From contig JALSSK010000407.1 in the NCBI GenBank assembly GCA_026984335.1, forward strand, positions 1-39,793: 39,793 nucleotides of DNA, written 5' to 3'. The DNA comes from Rhodothermales bacterium (lineage in GTDB: Bacteria; Bacteroidota; Rhodothermia; Rhodothermales; ISCAR-4553). Shown piece after piece: positions 18,590-27,067 of the stretch. Below the pieces are notes generated by a model. It saw only the letters and a program-made list of their open reading frames with translations, was not told the origin of the DNA and made no database searches. Made by a program: the position numbers and the translations under genes. The stretch's first letter is position 1, and each line of letters opens with the position of its first letter.

Positions 18590-19495
18590 CTATTCTTCCG
18601 GGACCACCCGGACCACGAGCACGAGGCTGTTCACGGCGCGCATGACCTTCTCGGCGACGCTCCCCAGCAAAAACCGCTTCCATCCCGTGCGCCCGTGCGA
18701 GGCCATCACCACGAGGTCCTCGTCGTGTTCGGCGGCGAAGTCTACGATCACCTCGGCGGGGTAGCCGCTCGCGAGGTGCAGGTCGCTCGCGAGGTCAGGG
18801 ACGGCAGCCGCTTCGAGCAATTGCGCCATCTGCGCTTCGGCCCTTTCCTTGAGGGTCTCGCGGTCCACCGGCGGAGTTGCGTATTCCAGGCCGTACTCGG
18901 CGAGAGGCAGGGTTTCCTTGACCACGTGGAGGAGGTCCAGGTGAGCGCCGAAGCCGGCGGCGAGGGTCGCAGCCCATGCCACGGCGATGCGGCTGTGGGG
19001 CGAGAGGTCGACCGGAGCGAGCACGCGGTCGACTTCAGGCATGCCTTCGCCGGGACGGACGAGGAGCACGGGACGCGTGGCCGTGTGCGCCACCTCCTCG
19101 GCCACGCTGCCGAGCAGGAGGTGCTTCACACCGCGCACGCCATGCGTGCCCATCACGATCAGGTCGAAGTCGAACTCCCGGGCATACGCCTCGATAGTCG
19201 GGGCGACGGCGCTGCCGAAACGCGCCTCGTAATCGGCGGGGACACCCTCGGTGTCGTGCTCGGCCAGGAGCCTGGCAAGCCGGTCGGTGACGACTTTCCG
19301 GGGGGTCTCATGCAGCACCCGCTCTTCGGGCATGAGGCTAAGTGGTCCCCAGGCGTCGGCCTCGAGCGTGCCCATCACGTGGAGGAGCCGCACCTCGGCC
19401 CCGTGTTGACGGGCCAGGCCGAAAGCAAGGGTCAGCGCCCGGTCGGCCGTCTCGGAAAAGTCGGTGGGGACGAGGATTTTCTTGATCTGAATCAT
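18590..19495 (-). CDS. Tandem universal stress protein (two UspA domains)
   Basis: KKILVPTDFSETADRAL...VMGTHGVRGVKHLLLGSVAEEVAHTATRPVLLVR then DRVLAPVDLSPHSRIAV...VMASHGRTGWKRFLLGSVAEKVMR. Confidence 0.92.
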   Translation of the reverse strand: MIQIKKILVPTDFSETADRALTLAFGLARQHGAEVRLLHVMGTLEADAWGPLSLMPEERVLHETPRKVVTDRLARLLAEHDTEGVPADYEARFGSAVAPTIEAYAREFDFDLIVMGTHGVRGVKHLLLGSVAEEVAHTATRPVLLVRPGEGMPEVDRVLAPVDLSPHSRIAVAWAATLAAGFGAHLDLLHVVKETLPLAEYGLEYATPPVDRETLKERAEAQMAQLLEAAAVPDLASDLHLASGYPAEVIVDFAAEHDEDLVVMASHGRTGWKRFLLGSVAEKVMRAVNSLVLVVRVVPEE

Positions 19496-20616
19496 GGTCT
19501 CAGCGGGGTCAGTTCCGTCAGGGTGCGCAGATAATTGATGACGTCGTCGCGGCTGAGCAGGCCGACGAGCCGCCCGTCCTCGAGCACCGGCAGTTGATTG
19601 ACGCCGTCGCGGTCCATCTCCTGCAGGGCCGACCAGAGCTCGGCGTCCGGACGGGTCGTCCTGAGGTCGTCGAGCGGGATCATGGCTTCGGCGGCGGCGG
19701 TCTCGGGCCAGGCTTCCCGGGGCACGTGCTTGATGCGGTCGAGCGTCAGCAGACCCACGATTTGCCCGCCCCGTTCGACGATGAGCGCGCGTTGCCCGCC
19801 GCCGAGGATATGCGTGTGGACCACCTCTTCGAGCGGGGTGGCGGCGTCGATCGCGGCATAGTGGCGGCTCATGGCCTCGGAGACCCGGTGGCCGGAGAGC
19901 AGGGTCTGGATACGCTGTTGCTGGATCTGCCCGACGGCGGCGCTTTCGAGGAACCATCCGATGAAGGCGATCCACAGGCCGTCGAAGAGGTCGCCCAGGA
20001 GGAGGAACCACACGCCGATCATGATGAAGAAGTAGCCGAAGAAACGGCCCGCGTTGCCGGCGGTGGCGGTGGCGCGGCGGAAGTCCTTCGTGCGCGCCCA
20101 CACGAGCGCCCGGAACACACGCCCGCCGTCGAGCGGGAAACCCGGCACGAGGTTGAACACGGCCAGCACGAAGTTGATCAACGCGAGGTATTGGAACACG
20201 GCCAGCACCGGTTCCTTTCCGGCCGCGAGCGGCTCGAGCACGAAGAAAAGTCCCGCCAGCGCAAAGCTCACGAGCGGCCCGGCCAGCGCAACCCAGAATT
20301 CCACCTTCGCGTTGGGCGGCTCCGTCGTGATCTCGGACACGCCGCCGAAGATGAAGAGCGTGATGCTCCGGACCTTGAGCCGGTAATGACGCGCCATGAG
20401 CGAATGGCCGAACTCGTGCAGCAGCACGCTCACGAAAAGCATAATCGTCGTCGCCGCGCCCGTCACCCAGTACAGGTAAGGAGGCCAGTCACTATATTTG
20501 AGCGGGAAGTACCCGACCGCGAGCATCCACGTGAAGAGGATGAAGACGAGGAACCATGAATAGTCGAGTCCGACCGGGATGCCGAACATGCGACCCAACG
20601 GGATCTTGTTTCGCAC
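19492..20616 (-). CDS. Site-2-protease-like M50 zinc metallopeptidase with C-terminal CBS pair (GTG start)
   Basis: LLHEFGHSLMARHY (HExxH), NLVPGFPLDGGRVFRALVW, two CBS-like segments; overlaps Usp gene by 4 bp. Confidence 0.92.
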   Translation of the reverse strand: MRNKIPLGRMFGIPVGLDYSWFLVFILFTWMLAVGYFPLKYSDWPPYLYWVTGAATTIMLFVSVLLHEFGHSLMARHYRLKVRSITLFIFGGVSEITTEPPNAKVEFWVALAGPLVSFALAGLFFVLEPLAAGKEPVLAVFQYLALINFVLAVFNLVPGFPLDGGRVFRALVWARTKDFRRATATAGNAGRFFGYFFIMIGVWFLLLGDLFDGLWIAFIGWFLESAAVGQIQQQRIQTLLSGHRVSEAMSRHYAAIDAATPLEEVVHTHILGGGQRALIVERGGQIVGLLTLDRIKHVPREAWPETAAAEAMIPLDDLRTTRPDAELWSALQEMDRDGVNQLPVLEDGRLVGLLSRDDVINYLRTLTELTPLRP

Positions 20617-20751
20617 CGTGAGCCCTCCATATGATGGGATGTGCGGGAAGGTTACGGACGATTGAGCGCTAAGGCAACCCTCGTCCGGTGCGCGCGACTA
20701 CGGCTGTGAGGACCTTCCTACCGATCCTTTTGGCCCCGACCCACTGAGACC

Positions 20752-21882
20752 ATGGAGCAGAAAATCGACCGGAAACGGTACCTGGCCAACATGCAGGATG
20801 AGATCGACAGCGCGATGCTCTATCGCACGTTCGCCGAGATCGAGACCGACGAGCGACTGGCGGAGGTCTACCGGCGGCTGGCGGAGGTGGAGGAGCGGCA
20901 CGCGCGGTTCTGGGAGGAGCAGCTTCGGAAGGCGGGCGAGGCCGTTCCCACGACGCGCCCGAGCCGCCGCGCGCGAACGCTGGCGTGGCTGGCCCGGCGC
21001 TTCGGGCCGTCGTTCGTGCTGCCGACGATCACGGCGCTCGAAGCCTCGGACAGCGCCGACTACCTCCAACAGCCGGAGTCGCGGGATACGTCGTTGCCCG
21101 CAGATGAACGGTCGCACCAGCGCATCTTGCAGGCCATCGAGGGCAGCGTGCCGGGCGGGCTGGAGGGCTCGGCGGTGGCGCGCCTGGAAGGGCGACACCG
21201 GGCCATCGGAGGCAACGCGCTCCGCGCCGCCGTGCTCGGAGCCAACGACGGCCTCGTCTCGAACCTGAGCCTCGTCATGGGCGTGGCCGGGGCGGAACTC
21301 TCGAACCAGGCCATCCTCATCACCGGCCTGGCCGGTCTGCTCGCCGGCGCGATCTCGATGTCGCTCGGCGAATGGCTTTCCGTGCAAAGCTCACGCGAGC
21401 TCTACGAGCATCAGATCGCCATCGAAGGGGAGGAGCTTCGGACGAACCCCGAGGAAGAGGAGCTCGAACTGGCGCTCATCTATCAGGCCAAGGGGCTCTC
21501 GGAAGAGGAAGCGCGCAAGATGGCGAAGGAACTCATCCGGAGCGAGGACAAGGCGCTCGACACGCTCGCCCGCGAAGAACTCGGCATCGACCCGGAGGAA
21601 CTCGGCGGCTCGGCGTGGGAGGCGGCGGGGATGTCGTTCGTCCTCTTCTCCCTCGGCGCGATCTTCCCGGTGGCCCCGTTTGCGTTCACGTCGGGATATA
21701 CCGCCGTGGCGGCCAGCCTGGCGATGAGCGGCGCGGCGCTCTTCGGCATCGGCGCGGCCATCACGCTCATGACCGGGCGCGGCGTGCTCTTTTCCGGGTT
21801 GCGGCAGATGGCCTTCGGCCTGGCCGCCGCCGCCGTCACGTACGGCATCGGCTGGGTGATGGGCGTCTCCATCGCCGGGTAA
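20752..21882 (+). CDS. Ferritin-like domain fused to VIT1/CCC1-type transporter (MbfA-like)
   Basis: N-terminal EIDSAMLYRTFAEIE...EEVEERHARFWEEQ-type helices; C-terminal ALRAAVLGANDGLVSNLSLVMGVAGA...GAISMSLGEWLSVQSSRELYE. Confidence 0.85.
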   Translation: MEQKIDRKRYLANMQDEIDSAMLYRTFAEIETDERLAEVYRRLAEVEERHARFWEEQLRKAGEAVPTTRPSRRARTLAWLARRFGPSFVLPTITALEASDSADYLQQPESRDTSLPADERSHQRILQAIEGSVPGGLEGSAVARLEGRHRAIGGNALRAAVLGANDGLVSNLSLVMGVAGAELSNQAILITGLAGLLAGAISMSLGEWLSVQSSRELYEHQIAIEGEELRTNPEEEELELALIYQAKGLSEEEARKMAKELIRSEDKALDTLAREELGIDPEELGGSAWEAAGMSFVLFSLGAIFPVAPFAFTSGYTAVAASLAMSGAALFGIGAAITLMTGRGVLFSGLRQMAFGLAAAAVTYGIGWVMGVSIAG

Positions 21883-21935
21883 GACTGATTCGTGTCCCCG
21901 AAATGCAATGATTGCCGGGAGGCTCCGGAATTGTC

Positions 21936-22541
21936 ATGCACGAACTGATACAGGCGCTTGCAGCCCTCTTCGCCATCGCCAACCCTATCGGAGCGGCTCC
22001 CGTGTATCTGGGGCTGACGGCGGAGATGGACCGGCGGGACCGGATGCGCGGGGCGGCGCGGGCCTCGGTGGCGGTCTTCGTCATCCTGGCCGTCTCGGCG
22101 GTGGGAGGCAACTGGGTGCTGAGCGCGTTCGGCATCTCGTTCGCCGCCTTCCGCGCGGCGGGCGGGCTGGTCATTCTCCTCATGGGGCTGGAGATGCTCG
22201 CCGGGAGCCGGACGCGCGCGCAGCGGGATCCCGGCCAGGGCGCGCCGAAAGACGACCCCGTCATCGTGCCTTTCGCCATGCCGATGATTGCCGGGCCGGG
22301 CGCCATCACCACGGTCATCACGCTGACGGCAAGGGGACCGGGGTGGAAAGTCCCGGTCCTCGGCGCGGTCGCGGTGCTGGCCGGGTCGCTGTTCGTATGG
22401 CTGTGGGCCACGGTGAAGCTGGGCGCGCGCATCGGCAAACACGGGCACGGCATCCTGCTGCGCTTCCTCGGCCTCATCCTCGTGGCGATGGGCGCGCAGT
22501 TCCTGCTCACGGGGCTGAAAACGTTTCTGGCCGCGGGATGA
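21936..22541 (+). CDS. MarC-family integral membrane protein
   Basis: ALFAIANPIGAAPVYLGLTAEM...PFAMPMIAGPGAITTVITLTA...LRFLGLILVAMGAQFLLTGLK. Confidence 0.9.
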   Translation: MHELIQALAALFAIANPIGAAPVYLGLTAEMDRRDRMRGAARASVAVFVILAVSAVGGNWVLSAFGISFAAFRAAGGLVILLMGLEMLAGSRTRAQRDPGQGAPKDDPVIVPFAMPMIAGPGAITTVITLTARGPGWKVPVLGAVAVLAGSLFVWLWATVKLGARIGKHGHGILLRFLGLILVAMGAQFLLTGLKTFLAAG

Positions 22542-22572
22542 ACCCTGCTTCTTTCACACAACTCCCGAACCC

Positions 22573-23913
22573 ATGAATGTCCGAAAACCTGCCGCACGCA
22601 CTCACAAAAGGAGCGATGCGAAAAAAGATGGAGGGGCGCTGGGGCTGAAGGAACTCATCGCCATGGGGGTGGGCGGCATGATCGGCGGCGGCATCTTCTC
22701 CGTGCTCGGGCTGGCCGTGAGCATCAGCGGCCACGCCGCGCCCCTCGCCTTCGCCATCGGCGGCATCGTCGCCCTCACGGCGGGCTACTCGTACGTCAAG
22801 CTGGCGCTGGCCTACCGCGACGACGGCGCGAGCTTCACGTACCTCGAACGCGCCTTTCCCCGGCAGCCGAACGTCGCGGGCGTCGTCGGCTGGACGGTCA
22901 TCATCGGATACATCGGCACGCTCGCGCTCTACGCGTTCACCTTTGGCGCGTACGGAGCGGAACTGTTCAACATGGGCGGCGCGGCGAACGTGCGGATGGT
23001 CCTCTCGGCGAGCATCATCCTGTTCTTCATGCTCGTCAACCTGATGGGGACAAAGGCGAGCGGTGACGCCGAGGACCTCGTCGTCTATACGAAGATCATC
23101 CTGCTCACCCTGCTGGGCATCGCGGGACTGAGCACGGTCAGGCATGCCAACCTGTTTCCGGTGTTCGACAAGGGCGTCACCTCGGTTTTCATGGCGGGCG
23201 CGCTGATTTTCGTCGCATATGAGGGGTTTCAGCTCATCACGAACGCCGTCACGGAGACCCGCGATCCGGAGAAGAACATTCCGCGCGGCATCTATGGAGC
23301 GGTCGGGATCGTGGCGTTCATCTACGTGACGCTGGCGATCGTGGGCGTGGGGAGCCTTCCGCTGGCTCAGCTCGTGGCGGCGAAGGAATACGCGCTGGCG
23401 GTGGCGGCGGAGCCGGCGCTGGGCAATGCCGGGCGGGTGCTGGTGGCCATTGCCGCCCTCCTGGCGACGGCCTCGGCCATCAATGCGACCATGTTCGGCG
23501 CGGCGCGGATGATGGCGGAGATGACCCGCTCGAAAAAGATGCCGCACGCCTTCTCGTTCCGGAACCGCGTGAACGTGCCGTGGGTGGCCGTGGTGGCGCT
23601 GACGGCCTTTGCGCTGGCGCTGACGCTCCTCGGCGGGCTCGAACTCATCGCCTCGTTTTCGAGCATGACGTTCCTGCTCGTCTCCATCGGCGTCTCGGTG
23701 GCGAACATCCGGCTGCGCAGGCAGACCCACAGCAAGATCGGCCTGATCCTGCCCGGCTTCGTGCTGATGCTGGCGACGGTCACTACGCTGGTCTATTATC
23801 TCTGGCACACCGCCCGTCCCACGCTCTTGTGGATCCTCGGCATGTACGCGACGGTCTTCATCATGGAGTTCGTCTTCAGCAGGCGCGGGCTGCTCTTCAG
23901 GCATGGCGGATAG
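22573..23913 (+). CDS. APC-superfamily amino acid permease
   Basis: LGLKELIAMGVGGMIGGGIFSVLGLAVSISGHAAPLAFAIGGIVAL, AYEGFQLITNAVTETRDPEKNIPRGI. Confidence 0.92.
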   Translation: MNVRKPAARTHKRSDAKKDGGALGLKELIAMGVGGMIGGGIFSVLGLAVSISGHAAPLAFAIGGIVALTAGYSYVKLALAYRDDGASFTYLERAFPRQPNVAGVVGWTVIIGYIGTLALYAFTFGAYGAELFNMGGAANVRMVLSASIILFFMLVNLMGTKASGDAEDLVVYTKIILLTLLGIAGLSTVRHANLFPVFDKGVTSVFMAGALIFVAYEGFQLITNAVTETRDPEKNIPRGIYGAVGIVAFIYVTLAIVGVGSLPLAQLVAAKEYALAVAAEPALGNAGRVLVAIAALLATASAINATMFGAARMMAEMTRSKKMPHAFSFRNRVNVPWVAVVALTAFALALTLLGGLELIASFSSMTFLLVSIGVSVANIRLRRQTHSKIGLILPGFVLMLATVTTLVYYLWHTARPTLLWILGMYATVFIMEFVFSRRGLLFRHGG

Positions 23914-24046
23914 GCGCGCCGAGGCGCAAGGGGCCGCGCGTTCCGCAGCGAGGGAAGGCGTCCGGCAAAGAGGCGAAGGCCCACGGAGCGGGGCCCCACG
24001 CCGATCGCCCTTGCCCTCGGAAAGAAGCGATCCCCGGCAGGCGCGT

Positions 24047-26674
24047 TCATGCCTCGGTCACGGCGGTGTGGAGCTTCTTCATCGCACGGAGCCGCTCCCG
24101 CCGGATGAAGCGATACGTGGCCATCTTGACGGCGTCGTTGAAGACGAACCACGCCAGCGCATAGCCCCACATGTAGAGCGCGTACGTCCAGCCGATGGGC
24201 GTGATGAGGAAGCCGTAAACGGCGATGAGTGTGCCGATGACCCGCGTCGAGAACGTCGCGCCGAAGAGGATGAGCGACGGGTAGGGGCGCTTCCAGAACC
24301 AGTCGTCGATGCGGGTATTGTAGATCGTCCCGTGCCCGGCGATGACCAGCTTGGCAAAGATCATCGACTGGATCATCGGCTCGGAAAACTGGAAGTATTC
24401 GAGCAGGAAAAAGAGCAGGAAAGACGAGATCACGCCCGCCACGCCGAGCGTAGAGGAGATCGTGAGCATCTCCTTCATGTTCCACCGCACGGGCTTCCGG
24501 TCGATCCGGGTATTGTCGTAGGCGATGGCCAGGATGGGGATGTCGTTGAGCAGGGCCAGGATGATGATCATCAGGGCCGTGATCGGATAGAAGTTGAAGA
24601 CGATGATGCTCAGCGTCATGAAGAGGATGATGCGCAGCGTCTCGGCGATGCGGAAGATGGCATAGCTCTTCATGCGCTCGAAGGTGATGCGCGCCTGCCG
24701 GATGGCCTGGTTGATGACGCCGAGGCCGGGGGCCGTCAGGATGATGTCGGCGGCGGCGCGCGCGGCGTCGAGCGCGTTCGAGACGGCGATGCCGCAGTCG
24801 GCCTTCTTCAGCGCCGGCGCGTCGTTGACGCCGTCGCCCGTCATGGCCACGATGTGCCCGGCCTTTTGCAGGGACTCCACGATCCGATACTTGTCCTCCG
24901 GCGCCACCTCGGCGAAAATGTCGGCCTCCTCCACGAGCCGGATGATCGAGGACTCGTGGGTATAGACGAACTCCCGGTTGAGTTTTTCGGTGTCGAACCG
25001 TTGGCGGACCTCCTCGATCACCTCCTCGGCGAAATGTCGGGCCTCGGCGTCGGATACGTCGGGCTTGAGCCGATGGTAGATGGCGCGGGCCAGCACCGAG
25101 GCGAGCTCGAGCAGGCCCGTTCCGGCGCTGCCGCTGAGATCGGCCGACCGCACGGCGCGCGTGCCGAGGCCGAGCTGACGGGCGATCTCTCGGGCGATGG
25201 CCGCGTTGTCCCCGGTGATCATCTTCACGTGCACCCCGTATTCGTTGAGGCTTCGAATGACCTCCTTCGAGTCCTCACGCGGCGGATCGAAGAGCGGGAT
25301 CAGCCCGACGAGCGTGAGCTTCCCGTCGGTTTTCCTGCCTACGAGGAGCGTCCGGTATCCCTTCACGGCCAACGACTCGACGATGCTCTCGATGTGCCGG
25401 CGCTCCTGTTCGGGCGGGTCCGCCAGTTCGAGCAGCACCTGAGGAGCGCCCTTCATCACCACGAAACGCTTGCCGTCTTTCTCGACCTCGGCCTCGGTGC
25501 GCTTGATGTTGGGGTTGAACGGGGTGAAATGCACCTGCCGGAAGGGCGTCAGGTCCGTCCCGGGAAAGTGCTCGGAGAAGTACCGGTAGATCGCCAGGTC
25601 GATGGGATCCTTGTTTTCGAGATGCGAGGCAAGCACGGCATAGCGCAGCAGGTCCGCTTCCTCGAAACCTTCGAAGACGACGGGCTTCGACACCTCCAGC
25701 TTGTTCTGGGTCAGCGTGCCGGTCTTGTCGCTGCACAGCACGTCGACGCCGGCGAGTTCTTCGATGGCCACGAGACGGCTGACGATGGCCTGCCGCCGCG
25801 CCAGGTTGAGCGCGCCCACGGCCATCGTGACGGAAAGCACGGCCGGCAAAGCCACCGGAATGGCGGCCACGGTGAGCACGAGGCTGAACCGAAGGATTTC
25901 GAGGAACGGCTCGTGACGGAACAGCGCCACCATCAGGATGAGCAACACCAGCGCGATGGTGACCAGGATCAGATAGTTGCCGATCTGAATCACCATCTTC
26001 TGGAAATGGCTGCTCTCGTCCCGCTCCGCGCGCGCCACCAGCGAGACCACCGTGTGGAAGTTCGTATGCGCCCCGGTGTTGACCACTACGGCCAGCATCT
26101 CGCCCTGCTTGACGATGGTGTTGGCGTAGGCGACCTCCTCCCGTTTCTTGCCCACCGGCAGCGACTCTCCCGTCAGGGTGGACTGATCGACGAGCAGATA
26201 ATCGCCCTCGACGAGCTGCACGTCCGCCGGGATGATGTCGCCGATCTTGAGCTTGATGAGGTCGCCCGGCACGAGTTCGCGCGTGGGGACGGCCTTGAAG
26301 CTGCCGTCGCGCAGGACGATGGCCTCGGTGGAGAGTTGTCGTTTGAGCGCCTTGAGGGCGTTGAGCGCGCGGTGCTCCTGAAAGAAGTCGATGAAGGCGT
26401 TGACGAGAAGCATCACCATGATGATGCCGAAGTCCTCCCACTTTTGCACGAGGGCCGAGAGGAGGGCGGCGATCTCGATCATCCACGGGATCGGCCCCCA
26501 GAAGCGGCGGAAGATGCGGCGCCACAGAGGCTCTTCCTTTTCCTTGATCTCGTTGTAACCGTATTCCTGAAGCCGCTTCTTTGCCTCTTCTTCGCTCAGA
26601 CCTTTCTCTTTGTCCGTCTTCAGGGCGTTGAGGGTCTGGAGGACGGACTGTCGGGCGTATTCGTCGGTTTTCAT
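24047..26674 (-). CDS. Plasma-membrane-type (P3A-like) proton-translocating P-type ATPase
   Basis: [71 protein letters not shown]. Confidence 0.92.
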   Translation of the reverse strand: MKTDEYARQSVLQTLNALKTDKEKGLSEEEAKKRLQEYGYNEIKEKEEPLWRRIFRRFWGPIPWMIEIAALLSALVQKWEDFGIIMVMLLVNAFIDFFQEHRALNALKALKRQLSTEAIVLRDGSFKAVPTRELVPGDLIKLKIGDIIPADVQLVEGDYLLVDQSTLTGESLPVGKKREEVAYANTIVKQGEMLAVVVNTGAHTNFHTVVSLVARAERDESSHFQKMVIQIGNYLILVTIALVLLILMVALFRHEPFLEILRFSLVLTVAAIPVALPAVLSVTMAVGALNLARRQAIVSRLVAIEELAGVDVLCSDKTGTLTQNKLEVSKPVVFEGFEEADLLRYAVLASHLENKDPIDLAIYRYFSEHFPGTDLTPFRQVHFTPFNPNIKRTEAEVEKDGKRFVVMKGAPQVLLELADPPEQERRHIESIVESLAVKGYRTLLVGRKTDGKLTLVGLIPLFDPPREDSKEVIRSLNEYGVHVKMITGDNAAIAREIARQLGLGTRAVRSADLSGSAGTGLLELASVLARAIYHRLKPDVSDAEARHFAEEVIEEVRQRFDTEKLNREFVYTHESSIIRLVEEADIFAEVAPEDKYRIVESLQKAGHIVAMTGDGVNDAPALKKADCGIAVSNALDAARAAADIILTAPGLGVINQAIRQARITFERMKSYAIFRIAETLRIILFMTLSIIVFNFYPITALMIIILALLNDIPILAIAYDNTRIDRKPVRWNMKEMLTISSTLGVAGVISSFLLFFLLEYFQFSEPMIQSMIFAKLVIAGHGTIYNTRIDDWFWKRPYPSLILFGATFSTRVIGTLIAVYGFLITPIGWTYALYMWGYALAWFVFNDAVKMATYRFIRRERLRAMKKLHTAVTEA

Positions 26675-27067
26675 GACTTGAACCCAGAGGGTTGCTAAAC
26701 GATGGATGGATCGGGACGGCGTCGTCGTCTCGGGGACGACCTTCGTGGAAAAGAACCGGGGGCACGGGCATTGCGAAGATAAAGACGGGAAAGATTATCT
26801 TGGGACGACCAAAGCCGTCGCCGGGGATTGCCGCCGTGTCTTGTGGGGGAATCCCGGATGCCGGGAGCAGGGCCTTTTTCCGCACCGTGAACGAAAAGCT
26901 CCGGGGAGGCGTACCTACGTGCAGTTTCCCGGAACGAGCGGATCGCCTCGTTGCGGAACGGGCATGCGAACCTGCGAGGCATGGCGCCGGCGTCGTTTCG
27001 CATGCGCGGGCGCTAAAGAATCTTTTGTGCCGCCGTCTGCCTTTCGCGTTCGCCTTGTTGTTGCGAT

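Noticed and set aside
23903-26698. 931-aa plus-strand ORF opposite the H+-ATPase
   Set aside because: Antisense shadow of a well-supported P-type ATPase; composition not protein-like.
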